A stretch of 64,000 nucleotides of DNA. It comes from Paraburkholderia tropica. GTDB taxonomy: Bacteria > Pseudomonadota > Gammaproteobacteria > Burkholderiales > Burkholderiaceae. Location of the stretch: contig NZ_CAJZAR010000049.1 in assembly GCF_914484835.1 (NCBI RefSeq), forward strand, positions 124,001 through 188,000, in the 5' to 3' direction. Position numbers and translations under genes: made by a program. Numbering within the stretch: the stretch's first letter is position 1; each line of letters starts with the position of its first letter. The notes under the pieces are model-generated. The model saw nothing but the letters and a program-made list of their open reading frames with translations. It was not told where the DNA came from and made no database searches. This document shows, one piece after another, positions 43,247 through 52,517 of this stretch.

Positions 43247-44458
43247 GTGGCGCGTATTTCCCGACGATTCAGACAGGCCGTGCTGGCTGCCGCGCTGGGC
43301 GGCGCAGGCGTGTTCGGCGCGGTGCCGTTCGCGATGCAGGCCGCTCAGGCGGCGCCGACCTTGCGGCCCGAAGTGGCGAAGCCGCTCAACGACGCGCAGA
43401 CGCTTTATCGCGCGCATCGTTATAGCGAGGCGCTCGCGAAGATCGCGCAGGCGGCCGCCGTGCCCAACCGCACCGACTACGAGACCGTGATGGTCGAAGA
43501 GATGCGCGGCGCGGCAGCGGTGGCGGCAGGCGACAACGCCACCGCCGAGCGCGCGTACGAAACGCTGCTCGCGGGCGGCCAGGTGAAGGGCGAGGACGAG
43601 CAGCGCACGGCGGCCGCGCTCGCCGGGCTGTATTTCCAGCAGAAGGATTACGCGAAGGCGATCAGGACCGCGCAGCGCTATCAGAAGGCGGGCGGCAGCG
43701 ATCCGCAGATGCAGACGCTGCTGATCGAGGCGTATTACCTCTCTGGCGACAACGCAGGCGCGCTCGCGTTGCTGCGCGCGAATGTCGACGCGCAGGTGCG
43801 CGCCGGTCACGCACCCGAGGAAGACCAGTTGCAGCTGCTCGGCACGGTCGCGCAGAAGGCCAACGATCAGGCGGCGTATCGCGGCGCGCTCGAAAAGCTC
43901 GTCGCGTATCACCCGAAGCCCGCTTACTGGGACGATCTGATTCACGCGATCCGCGCCAAGCCCGGTTATCTCTCCGCGCTCGACGTCGATGTTTACCGGC
44001 TGCGCCGCGCCGCCGGTTCGCTTTCGGGCGCGAACGACTATATGGAATTCACGCAGCTCGCGATCGTGGCGGGCTCGACGGCGGAAGGCAAGCAGATCGT
44101 CGATCAGGGCTTTACGAGCGGCGCGCTGGGCCACGACGCGCAAGCGGACCGCGAGCGCCGTCTGCAGGCGCTCGCTGCGAAGCGCGCGAGCGCGCCCGCC
44201 GATCCGCAAAATCCGCTCGCGCCGTTCGATGCGGGCTTCAATCAGGTATTCGCGGGTCAGCAGCAGGCCGGTTTCGCGGCGATGGAAGCGGCGCTCGCCA
44301 AGGGCGTCGATCATCCGGATATGGCGCGGTTGCGGCTCGGCGAGGCGTATTACTTCGCGGGCCAGAAAGCGCGCGCGGTGACGGCATTCAAGGCGGTCAA
44401 GGGCAATGACGGATCGGCCGATCTCGCGCAGCTCTGGTTATTGATCGCGGCGAAATAA
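43247..44458 (+). CDS. Exported TPR-repeat protein linked to the ExbBDD operon
   Basis: A 403-residue protein. A signal peptide ends about AQA before APTLRPEV, then comes a helical repeat protein with TPR-like units (LNDAQTLYRAHRYSEALAKIAQAA, ALAGLYFQQKDYAKAIRTAQRYQ, LRLGEAYYFAGQKARAVTAFKAV). I chose the GTG at 43247, which follows GAGG by 6 bp; a GTG at 43235 overlaps the exbD stop. It probably acts in the periplasm as a scaffold for the TonB system or its receptor. Its precise partner is unknown. Confidence 0.82.
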   Translation: MARISRRFRQAVLAAALGGAGVFGAVPFAMQAAQAAPTLRPEVAKPLNDAQTLYRAHRYSEALAKIAQAAAVPNRTDYETVMVEEMRGAAAVAAGDNATAERAYETLLAGGQVKGEDEQRTAAALAGLYFQQKDYAKAIRTAQRYQKAGGSDPQMQTLLIEAYYLSGDNAGALALLRANVDAQVRAGHAPEEDQLQLLGTVAQKANDQAAYRGALEKLVAYHPKPAYWDDLIHAIRAKPGYLSALDVDVYRLRRAAGSLSGANDYMEFTQLAIVAGSTAEGKQIVDQGFTSGALGHDAQADRERRLQALAAKRASAPADPQNPLAPFDAGFNQVFAGQQQAGFAAMEAALAKGVDHPDMARLRLGEAYYFAGQKARAVTAFKAVKGNDGSADLAQLWLLIAAK

Positions 44459-44676
44459 ACGCGGAAATGCAGCGGTAAGGGAATCGCAATGTCGTTGCAA
44501 TGTTATTGCTGACGGCACCCAAAGCAGGCGTTTTACTCAGGACGTTGTTCTCGTTGTGCATTCAAACGGTCGAAATAGAAACGGCTCGCTTTACGGAGCA
44601 AGCCGATGGAGGTGTCGCGCCATAAAAAGAGGTTCGATCTCATCAAACAAATTTTGACGCGTTATTTTGTCTTGCT

Positions 44677-45252
44677 ATGGTTTCGCCACTTGACGAGAAG
44701 GCCTACGTTGCAGCAACCACCGGCCGCCGCATCCGCGCCTTGCGACAGCGCCTCAGGCGCACGTTGCAGGAGACCGCGGAGCTGGCGGGAATATCCAAGC
44801 CTTATCTCTCGCAGGTGGAACGCGGGCGCGCCACGCCGTCGCTGCGTTCGCTGATCGGCATCGCGCGGGCATTGGGCGTGACCTTGCAGTACTTCATCGA
44901 AACACCGGCGGAAGAACAGGTCGTGCGCCGCGCCGAGCGCCTGAAGTTTTTTGGCTTCACCGGGTCGGCGAATCAGTATGGACGGCTCACGTCGACGGGC
45001 GGCGATCGCAAGCTCGACGCGCAGCTCGTGAGAATGCCGGCCGGTGCGCAACGCTTCGACGTCGTCGCGCAGGCTACGGAAGAGTTCTTGTATGTCATGA
45101 GCGGAGAAGTGTCGCTCACGCTGGAAAACACGACGTTCGTGTTGCGCGCGGGTGATACCGCGCATTTCGAATCGGCGGTGCCGCATGCGTGGGCCAATCC
45201 CTCCGATACGGAAAGCGTATTCGTCTGGGTGGGTACGCCGAAACTGATTTGA
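44677..45252 (+). CDS. XRE family regulator with cupin sensor domain (upstream copy)
   Basis: A 191-residue two-domain regulator. Residues 18-72 form an XRE helix-turn-helix (RIRALRQRLRRTLQETAELAGISKPYLSQVERG), and residues 110-188 form a cupin barrel (EEFLYVMSGEVSLTLENTTF, FESAVPHAWANP). This PuuR-like architecture usually senses an amine, amino acid or peptide-derived ligand. No ribosome site precedes the ATG, so it may be leaderless or weakly translated. It is 219 bp downstream of the TPR gene and upstream of the receptor. It closely resembles the regulator at 61.6-62.1 kb (both end VWVGTPxLx). Confidence 0.88.
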   Translation: MVSPLDEKAYVAATTGRRIRALRQRLRRTLQETAELAGISKPYLSQVERGRATPSLRSLIGIARALGVTLQYFIETPAEEQVVRRAERLKFFGFTGSANQYGRLTSTGGDRKLDAQLVRMPAGAQRFDVVAQATEEFLYVMSGEVSLTLENTTFVLRAGDTAHFESAVPHAWANPSDTESVFVWVGTPKLI

Positions 45253-45615
45253 GAAACGCCGTTGCAACAGAACAAAGCGCTTCACGGCAATACAGAAATA
45301 TTAGTAGTCCAAATGTAATGTGAAGACTTCGCCCGCGCGGCGCGCAAGCATAAACAGGGGTTGCCGCGCGGGCACGAAGGCGTCCGCAACGATTGGCAGG
45401 GTAGTGCGATTGCGTGGCGCACATGCTTTGAAAGCCGTTAGTAGTCCGATTTCAAAAGGGGTTTGGGTAGATCGCCGCGACGGACGCAACCGCGCCGCCG
45501 GAGCGATTTGCGCAATGGGCGCGACGCGACAGCGTCGTCAATCGACGGCGAGGTTCACAAGACCTCGCTCCGCGTGACGTAAGTGGGCGTGACTGACGAG
45601 TGAGAAGGGGAAAAA
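45253..45615. other. Leader region of the TonB-dependent receptor gene
   Basis: 363 bp without a credible gene; the short frames here lack ribosome sites. The ten bases TTAGTAGTCC occur twice (45301-45310 and 45438-45447), and TTGCAA near 45262 could be a -35 box. This is the likely promoter/operator region of the receptor and downstream genes. I see no clear Fur box. Confidence 0.5.
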
Positions 45616-48333
45616 GTGAAACAGAGGGTTTTGGCGCTAGCCATCAAAAGGATAATCTGGGCTGAACTCGCACTATCGGCGGCCATCGCGGCGCCGGTAT
45701 TCGCGCAAAGCCAGCCTGCCGCCACGAGCGGCGCGACCGCCGGCGGCGGCACCACCACGGCCGCCGCGCCCACGGGTGCATCGGACGCTGCAACGTCGTC
45801 TTCGTCGTCCACGACGACCAAGGCGAACGGCGACAACGTCGCGCAGCTCAAGAAGTTCGAGGTGACCGGCTCGCTGATCCGCCAGTCCGACAAGACCGGC
45901 TATCAGGCGGTGCAGACGATCACGCCGGAGCAGATCCAGAATTCGGGCGCGACGAGCGTCTCGGACTACATGCGCACGATCTCGGCGAACTCCGCGAACA
46001 GCTGGGGCGAGTCGAACGACGACAGCTTCGCGGCCGGCGGCGCCGGTATCGCACTGCGCGGTCTGAGCGAGAAGTACACGCTCGTGCTCGTGGACGGTCA
46101 GCGTGTCGCGCCTTACGGCTTCGCCGTGAACGGCACCGACACCTTCTTCGACCTCAACGCCATTCCCCTGAACGCCGTCGAACGCATCGAAGTGGTCAAG
46201 ACGGGCGCGGTTTCGCAGTACGGTTCGGACGCGATCGCAGGCGTCGTGAACATCATCACCAAGCACGACTTCCAGGGCCTGCAGCTCGACGGCAGCTACG
46301 GCGGCGCCACGCAAGGCGGCGCGGGCACGACCAAGTTCGGCATCCTCGGCGGCTTCGGCAATCTCACGAGCGACCGCTTCAACGTGACGGCCACGGCGAG
46401 CTACTACAAGTCGAACGGCTTCACGCTCGCCGACCGCGACACGACCGAAAACCAGGACTTCAGCAACAAGGGCTTCGGCGGCTCGGTCCTCTCGCCGTCA
46501 TACTGGCTCAATCCGAACACGGGCATGGCCGAAGCGCTGAGCCCCTGCTCGGGCACGGTCCAGCCCTACGGCAGCAACATCATCGCGTCGAACACGGGCG
46601 CGGCGTCGGGCGGCACGGTGTGCGGCCGCAACACCGCCGAATCGGGCTCGATCGATCCGTGGACCGAGCGCTGGAACGCCAAGGTTCACGCCGACTTCAA
46701 GGTCAACGACAACACCACCGCCTGGGCCGACCTCTGGGAAAGCAACATCAAGACGGTCACCAACGACTTCACGTCGTACCTCGGCAACAAGACGGTCTAC
46801 GACCCGGCCACCGGCACGCTTTCCGCGTGGCAGGCCGTGGTCCCGGCCAGCAACAAGTACAACCCCTACGGCACTGACGCGACGATCTTCACGACGCTGC
46901 CGAACACGGTCTCCGATACCACCGAAGCGAACTTCTACCGCGCGGCGATGGGTATCAAGGGCAACTTCTCGGTCTCGAAGGAAGACTGGGACTGGGCGTT
47001 GTCGTACGGCCACTCGCAGAGCACGGTGACCAACACCACGACGGGGCAGCTCAGCGTGGCGGGTGTCGAGAACATGCTCGCGAACAGCACCTACGACTTC
47101 GCGAATCCGTCGGCGACGCCTAACGGCCTTGACGGCGTATTCACCGACACCAACAACATCGCGGTGTCGAAGCTCGACGTGGTGGACGCCACGCTGTCCA
47201 CGCCGAACCTGTTCCACATCCCGACCGGCGACGTGGGCCTCGGCCTCGGCAGCCAGTTCATGCACCAGAGCGAGCGCATCGACCAGGGCGCCAACACGAT
47301 GGACGGCTCGGTGCTGAGTCCGGCGCTGCAAACGGTGGACGGCGAGCGCAACGTCGCGGCCGTGTACTACCAGGTCGACATTCCGCTCTGGCAGCACATC
47401 CTGACCTTCAGCCAGTCGGGCCGCTACGACCACTACAGCGACTTCGGCGGCGCGTTCTCGCCGCGCTTCGCGCTGCGCTTCCAGCCGATTCAGCAGTTGA
47501 CGATGTACACCTCGTACAACCGCGGCTTCCGTGCGCCGAGCTTCGTCGAGAACACCAACTCGACCAGCACGGGCATCTCGCCGGTCGGTCCGAACGGCGC
47601 GGATGAAACCGTCGTCACGACCGGCAACACGGCGCTGCAGCCGGAACGCACGAAGAACTACAACATCGGCTTCGAACTCTCGCCGGCGCGCGGCACCGAC
47701 ATCGGTTTCGACTTCTACAAGATTCACGTGGATAACGCGATCGGTGCGGTGGTCGACCCGAGCAAGACGGTCTACAACTCGGACGGTTCGATCGCCTACA
47801 TGGTCGAGCCGTACCAGAACCTCGGTTCGTTCGACACGTCGGGCTTCGAAACCACGTTCAGCCAGTCGATCAACACGAAGATCGGCCGCTTCACGCTGTC
47901 GGCGGACTGGGCCTACGTCTGGCACTTCAAGATGGACGGCATCGGCGGCGATTCGGGCACGACCGACGGCGCGGGCAACGATGCGACGCTCGCCCAGCCG
48001 TTCGGCGGCTCGTTCCCGCGCTGGAAGGGCACGACCGATCTGTCGTGGAACTGGCACAAGTGGAATGCGACGCTCGACTGGCAGTACGTCGGCCCGTATT
48101 CGGATGCGCTGGGCTACGACTACTCGACGGGCTCGTACAGCCAGTTCAACCTGAACGTCGCGTACACGGGCTTCAAGCACTGGACGATTTACGGCGGCAT
48201 CAACAACATCTTCAACAAGGCGCCGCCGTTCGATCCGCTCTGGCTCGGCTCGATCGACCAGACCGGTTACGACCAGTCGCTGTACAACTACGTGGGCCGC
48301 TATCTCCAGATCGGCGCGACGTACAAGTTCTAA
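45616..48333 (+). CDS. TonB-dependent outer-membrane receptor
   Basis: A 905-residue receptor. A signal peptide ends about residue 30 (PVFA before QSQ). A Ser/Thr/Ala-rich linker and a TonB-box-like FEVTGS follow, then the plug domain (QIQNSGATSVSDYMRTIS, ALRGLSEKYTLVLVDGQRV, NAVERIEVVKTGAVSQYGSDAIAGVVNIIT) and a 22-strand-type barrel ending in the terminal Phe of GATYKF. The GTG at 45616 follows AGAAGGGG. It has the VTGS.IR...Q.IT style of receptors for carbohydrates or peptides, not an obvious siderophore receptor. It is flanked by the TonB system and the YejABEF importer, so it probably imports the same substrate. Confidence 0.92.
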   Translation: MKQRVLALAIKRIIWAELALSAAIAAPVFAQSQPAATSGATAGGGTTTAAAPTGASDAATSSSSSTTTKANGDNVAQLKKFEVTGSLIRQSDKTGYQAVQTITPEQIQNSGATSVSDYMRTISANSANSWGESNDDSFAAGGAGIALRGLSEKYTLVLVDGQRVAPYGFAVNGTDTFFDLNAIPLNAVERIEVVKTGAVSQYGSDAIAGVVNIITKHDFQGLQLDGSYGGATQGGAGTTKFGILGGFGNLTSDRFNVTATASYYKSNGFTLADRDTTENQDFSNKGFGGSVLSPSYWLNPNTGMAEALSPCSGTVQPYGSNIIASNTGAASGGTVCGRNTAESGSIDPWTERWNAKVHADFKVNDNTTAWADLWESNIKTVTNDFTSYLGNKTVYDPATGTLSAWQAVVPASNKYNPYGTDATIFTTLPNTVSDTTEANFYRAAMGIKGNFSVSKEDWDWALSYGHSQSTVTNTTTGQLSVAGVENMLANSTYDFANPSATPNGLDGVFTDTNNIAVSKLDVVDATLSTPNLFHIPTGDVGLGLGSQFMHQSERIDQGANTMDGSVLSPALQTVDGERNVAAVYYQVDIPLWQHILTFSQSGRYDHYSDFGGAFSPRFALRFQPIQQLTMYTSYNRGFRAPSFVENTNSTSTGISPVGPNGADETVVTTGNTALQPERTKNYNIGFELSPARGTDIGFDFYKIHVDNAIGAVVDPSKTVYNSDGSIAYMVEPYQNLGSFDTSGFETTFSQSINTKIGRFTLSADWAYVWHFKMDGIGGDSGTTDGAGNDATLAQPFGGSFPRWKGTTDLSWNWHKWNATLDWQYVGPYSDALGYDYSTGSYSQFNLNVAYTGFKHWTIYGGINNIFNKAPPFDPLWLGSIDQTGYDQSLYNYVGRYLQIGATYKF

Positions 48334-48354
48334 ACGCAGTGGCATAGCAGGAAC

Positions 48355-48372
48355 GGGCCGGGCAACCGGCCC
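48355..48372 (+). terminator. GC-rich hairpin between the receptor and yejA-like genes
   Basis: GGGCCGG and CCGGCCC form a perfect 7-bp stem around GCAA, 22 bp after the receptor stop. No T-run follows, so it is probably an attenuator or RNA-stability element rather than a full terminator, letting some transcription continue into the importer genes. Confidence 0.45.
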
Positions 48373-48467
48373 AGTCCTCACGAAGGACGCAGCCAGGCCG
48401 CGGCGCGCGCATCATCTGCGCGCGCCGCGTGCCGCCAACGCAAACCATGCGGACAGAAAGACCGAAG

Positions 48468-50387
48468 ATGAGACTGACGAAGTGTGCGCGCGTCGTGGCG
48501 GCAGCCCGCGCAGCGCTTGCAGCATGCACGCTCGGAGCGGCGTTTGCCGGCGCCGCGCAGGCGGCCACGGCCATCGCGCAGTACGACTCGCCCAAATATC
48601 CGCCCGGCTTCACGCATTTCGATTACGCCGATCCCGACGCGCCCATGGACGGCACGTTGAGCTTCCAGAATTTCGATCAGGCGCAGAGCTACGATTCGCT
48701 CAATCCGTTTCTCGTGCGCGGCTCGCCCGCGCCGGACATCAAGAACCTGATGTTCGACACGCTGATGCAGCGTAGCTGGGACGAACTCGCGTCCGAATAT
48801 CCGCTGATCGCGCAGAGCGTGGACGTGGCGCCCGACCTCACATCGGCGACCTTCCATATCGACCCGCGCGCGCGCTTTTCGAACGGCGATCCCATCACGG
48901 CCGCCGACGTGAAGTATTCGTTCGACACGCTCACGAGCCCGCAGGCCTCGCCGCTGTTCAACGCGCAGTTCGAGGTGATCCGCCGCGCCGTGGTGATCGA
49001 CCCGCACACGGTGCGCTTCGACTTCCGCCGCGCCGAACGCGACGCGCCGCTGATCGCGGGCGACCTGCCGGTGTTCTCGCCGAAGTGGGCGAAGCCGGCC
49101 GACGGCAGCACGATTGCGTTCAACCAGCTTTCGAACGTGCCGCCGATTGCGAGCGGCGCGTATCTGATCGAGTCGCGCAAGAACGACAAGCAGATCGTCT
49201 ATCGCCGCAATCCCGATTACTGGGCCGCGAATCTGCCGACGCGGCGCGGCATGTACCGCTTTCAGCGCATCGTCTTCAATCTCTATCTCGACCTTTATAC
49301 GCAGCTCGAAGCGTTCAAGGCCGGCGACGCCGACGTGCATGTGGAATACAGCGCGACGCAATGGGCGCGCAAATACGTGGGCAAGAATTTCCGCAACGGC
49401 ATGCTGGAAAAGCGCGACTTCGCGATCAGCCCCGCGCAGTTCCAGGGCATGCTCATCAACACGCGCAAGGATCGTTTCAAGGACGTGCGCGTGCGCCACG
49501 CGCTCTCGCTCGCGTTCGACTACGACTGGATGAACCGCATGATGTTCTACGGTCAGTACACGCGCCTGAAGAGTTATTTCGACGTGAGCCCGTTCGCGGC
49601 CACGGGCCTGCCTTCGCCGCAGGAACTCGCGCTGCTCGACCCGTATCGCGCGAGCCTGCCGCCGGAAGTGTTCGGCCCGATGATGCAGTTGCCGAACACG
49701 CTGCCGCCCAATTCGCTGCGCGGCAATCTGCGCGAGGCGCGCGATCTGCTCGCGCAGGCGGGCTGGCACTATCGCGACGGCGCGCTGCGCAATGCGGCCG
49801 GCGAGCCCATGACCGTCGAGATTATCGACGACGAGCCCGGCATGGATCGCCTGATCCTGCCGTACACGCAGGCGCTCGGCATGCTCGGCATCCAGGCGAA
49901 TCTGCGCGAGATCGACAGTGCGCTCTATCAGAAGCGCATCGACAATTTCGATTACGACCTGACCACCTATATCTACACGCCCACCACGATTCCGGGCGCG
50001 GAACTGGTGCGCCGCTTCGGCAGCGCGGCGGCCAGCCAGGTGGGTTCGGAAAACTATCCGGGCGTGAAGATGAAAGTGGTCGATGCGCTCATCGACGACG
50101 TGCAGAAAGCCAGCACGCTCGCCGATCTGGAAACGGCCACGCACGCGCTCGACCGCGTGCTGATGAACGAGTATTTCCTCGTGCCCGAGTATTACGCGCC
50201 CAACGAGCGCATCGCCTTCAAGACCACGATCGGGCGCCCGAAGGTCTTGCCGCTGACCTATGTGCCGGAGGAGTGGGCCATCGATTACTGGTTCCGCAAA
50301 CCCGGCGCGCCCGATCCCGCGCGCGCGGGCGGGGCTTCGTCCACCCAACCCGCCGCGGCCGATAAAACCGCCGCCGCCGCGCAGTAA
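48468..50387 (+). CDS. yejA: YejA-like periplasmic peptide-binding protein
   Basis: A 639-residue ABC substrate-binding protein. The signal peptide ends near residue 31 (GAAQA before ATAIAQYDSPKY). Segments match E. coli YejA: FTHFDYADPDAPMDGTL, FSNGDPITAADVKYSF, YRRNPDYWAANLPTRRGMYRF, ARKYVGKNFRNG and RVRHALSLAFDYDWMNRMMFY. In E. coli YejABEF imports the peptide-nucleotide microcin C and other peptides. I chose the ATG at 48468 for a compact signal peptide. A Pro/Ala tail ends the protein. It is 8 bp upstream of the yejB-like gene. Confidence 0.9.
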   Translation: MRLTKCARVVAAARAALAACTLGAAFAGAAQAATAIAQYDSPKYPPGFTHFDYADPDAPMDGTLSFQNFDQAQSYDSLNPFLVRGSPAPDIKNLMFDTLMQRSWDELASEYPLIAQSVDVAPDLTSATFHIDPRARFSNGDPITAADVKYSFDTLTSPQASPLFNAQFEVIRRAVVIDPHTVRFDFRRAERDAPLIAGDLPVFSPKWAKPADGSTIAFNQLSNVPPIASGAYLIESRKNDKQIVYRRNPDYWAANLPTRRGMYRFQRIVFNLYLDLYTQLEAFKAGDADVHVEYSATQWARKYVGKNFRNGMLEKRDFAISPAQFQGMLINTRKDRFKDVRVRHALSLAFDYDWMNRMMFYGQYTRLKSYFDVSPFAATGLPSPQELALLDPYRASLPPEVFGPMMQLPNTLPPNSLRGNLREARDLLAQAGWHYRDGALRNAAGEPMTVEIIDDEPGMDRLILPYTQALGMLGIQANLREIDSALYQKRIDNFDYDLTTYIYTPTTIPGAELVRRFGSAAASQVGSENYPGVKMKVVDALIDDVQKASTLADLETATHALDRVLMNEYFLVPEYYAPNERIAFKTTIGRPKVLPLTYVPEEWAIDYWFRKPGAPDPARAGGASSTQPAAADKTAAAAQ

Positions 50388-50395
50388 GGAGCCGC

Positions 50396-51451
50396 ATGTA
50401 CGCCTATATTCTCAGACGTCTTTTGCTGATGGTGCCGACGCTCATCGGCGTGGTCACGGTCACGTTCATCGTCACGCAGTTCGTGCCGGGCGGTCCGGTC
50501 GAACAGGTGCTCACGCAGTTGCGCCACGGCAGCGGCGCGCGCGGCGGCGAAGTGGGCGCGGGCGGTGGCGGCTATCACGGCAGCCAGGGCGTGGACCCGC
50601 AGCAGATCGAGCAGATCAAGAAGCAGTTCGGCTTCGACAAGCCGCCGCTCACGCGCTACGTGATGATGCTCAAGGACTACGCGACCTTCGATCTCGGCCA
50701 GTCGTACTACCAGCACGCGAGCGTGTGGCAGGTGATCCGCGAGAAGCTGCCGGTGTCGATCTCGCTGGGCTTGTGGACCGTGATCCTCACGTATCTGATC
50801 TCGGTGCCGCTCGGCATTGCGAAGGCCGTGCGCAACGGCTCGCGCTTCGACACGGTCACAAGCGTGCTGGTGCTCGCGGGTTACGCGATTCCCGGCTTCG
50901 TGCTCGGCGTGCTGCTGCTGATGATGTTCGGCGGCGGCACCTTCTGGCAGGTGTTTCCGATGCGCGGCCTCACCTCCGACAACTTCGACGACCTCAGCGC
51001 GATCGGCAAGGTGCTCGATTATCTGTGGCACATGGTGCTGCCGGTCACGGCCTCGGTGGTGGGCAACTTCGCGATCGTCACGATCCTCACGAAGAACACC
51101 TTCCTCGAAGAAATCGGCCGCCAGTACGTGCTGACCGCGCGCGCGAAGGGCGCGCCCGAACGCGACGTGCTCTGGAAACACGTGCTGCGCAACGCGGCGA
51201 TCCCGCTCGTCACCGGTCTGCCCGCCGCCTTCGTCGGCGCGTTCCTCAACGGCAACCTGCTGATCGAAACGCTCTTTTCGCTCGATGGCATGGGCCAGCT
51301 TTCGTACGACTCGGTGATCCGCCGCGATTACCCCGTCGTGCTCGGCTCGCTCTTTCTGTTCACGCTGATCGCCCTCGTCACCAAACTCATTGCCGATGTC
51401 TGCTATGTCCTCGTCGACCCCCGCATCCAGTTCCACCGGCTGGACCGCTGA
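50396..51451 (+). CDS. yejB: YejB-like peptide ABC transporter permease
   Basis: A 351-residue permease with six helices. MYAYILRRLLLMVPTLIGVVTVTF is the typical Dpp/Opp/Yej N-terminus. The ABC-contact loop reads YVLTARAKGAPERDVLWKHVLRNA, followed by NGNLLIETLFSLDGMGQL. A short Gly-rich insertion (GSGARGGEVGAGGGG) after TM1 is a small oddity. GGAG precedes the ATG. Its end overlaps the next permease gene by about 56 bp, so the two membrane subunits are made together. Confidence 0.92.
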   Translation: MYAYILRRLLLMVPTLIGVVTVTFIVTQFVPGGPVEQVLTQLRHGSGARGGEVGAGGGGYHGSQGVDPQQIEQIKKQFGFDKPPLTRYVMMLKDYATFDLGQSYYQHASVWQVIREKLPVSISLGLWTVILTYLISVPLGIAKAVRNGSRFDTVTSVLVLAGYAIPGFVLGVLLLMMFGGGTFWQVFPMRGLTSDNFDDLSAIGKVLDYLWHMVLPVTASVVGNFAIVTILTKNTFLEEIGRQYVLTARAKGAPERDVLWKHVLRNAAIPLVTGLPAAFVGAFLNGNLLIETLFSLDGMGQLSYDSVIRRDYPVVLGSLFLFTLIALVTKLIADVCYVLVDPRIQFHRLDR

Positions 51452-52517
51452 TTCCGCCACGCTCGCGCACGCGCAGCCGGTTTCGCCGTGGCGTCGCACG
51501 TGGCTGCGCTTTCGCGCGCAGCGGCTCGGTTACTGGAGCCTCGTGATCTTCATGGTGCTGTTCGTCGTGAGCCTGTTCGGCGAAGTGCTGTCGAACGACC
51601 GGCCGCTCGTGGTGCGCTATGACGGGCACTACTATTTCCCGATCGTGAAGAACTATCCCGAGACCTTGTTCGGCGGCGATTTCCCCGCGCAGACCAATTA
51701 TCTGGATCCGTACATCCGCTCGAAGCTGACTTCGCACGGCAATTTCGCGGTCTATCCGCCGAATCCGTACCGCTACGACACGATCGACTATTTCGCGGCG
51801 CGCCCGTATCCCGCGCCGCCGTCGTCGAGCAACTGGCTCGGCACCGACCAGTTCGGCCGCGACGTGGTCGCGCGCCTGCTGTACGGCTTCCGCCTCTCGG
51901 TGCTGATGGCGTTCGCGCTCACGGTCTCGGGCGTGCTGCTCGGCGTGCTCACGGGCGCGGTGCAGGGCTTCTACGGCGGACGCACCGACCTGATCGGCCA
52001 GCGCCTGATCGAGATCTGGAGTTCGATGCCGGACCTCTATCTGCTGATCATCTTCGCGTCGATCTTCGAGCCCACGCTGTGGCTGCTGTTCATCCTGCTC
52101 TCGATGTTCGGCTGGCTCGTGCTGTCCGATTACGTGCGCGCCGAATTCCTGCGCAACCGCTCGCTCGATTACGTTAAGGCTGCGCGCACGATGGGCCTGA
52201 CTAACTGGCAGATCATGTGGCGACACGTGCTGCCGAACAGTCTCACGCCGGTCATCACGTTCCTGCCGTTCCGCATGAGCGCGGCGATTCTCTCGCTGAC
52301 GAGTCTCGATTTCCTGGGCCTTGGCGTGCCGCCGCCGATGCCGAGCCTCGGCGAGCTGCTGCAAGAGGGCAAGAACAATCTCGACGCATGGTGGATTTCG
52401 ATTTCCGCGTTCGCTGCGTTGGTGATTACGCTGCTGCTGCTGACCTTCATGGGCGACGCGCTGCGCAATGCGCTCGACACGCGCGCACGCGGCTCGGCAT
52501 TCGGCGGAGGCAAATGA
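51396..52517 (+). CDS. yejE: YejE-like peptide ABC transporter permease
   Basis: A 373-residue second permease. After a Ser-rich tail it has RAQRLGYWSLVIFMVLFVVSLFGE (TM1), then a large periplasmic domain (YFPIVKNYPETLFGGDFPAQTNY), which is a YejE feature, and the core helices. WLGTDQFGRDVVARLLYGFR and YVKAARTMGLTNWQIMWRHVLPN are the standard OppC-type contact motifs. ATGs at 51396 and 51405 are both possible. Its stop overlaps the yejF-like start (ATGA). Confidence 0.92.
   Translation: MSAMSSSTPASSSTGWTADSATLAHAQPVSPWRRTWLRFRAQRLGYWSLVIFMVLFVVSLFGEVLSNDRPLVVRYDGHYYFPIVKNYPETLFGGDFPAQTNYLDPYIRSKLTSHGNFAVYPPNPYRYDTIDYFAARPYPAPPSSSNWLGTDQFGRDVVARLLYGFRLSVLMAFALTVSGVLLGVLTGAVQGFYGGRTDLIGQRLIEIWSSMPDLYLLIIFASIFEPTLWLLFILLSMFGWLVLSDYVRAEFLRNRSLDYVKAARTMGLTNWQIMWRHVLPNSLTPVITFLPFRMSAAILSLTSLDFLGLGVPPPMPSLGELLQEGKNNLDAWWISISAFAALVITLLLLTFMGDALRNALDTRARGSAFGGGK

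Noticed and set aside
44654-44681. TTGACG and TATGGT as a promoter for the upstream XRE-cupin gene
   Set aside because: The -10 box would overlap the start codon and place transcription inside the gene, contrary to the length conserved with the paralogue.
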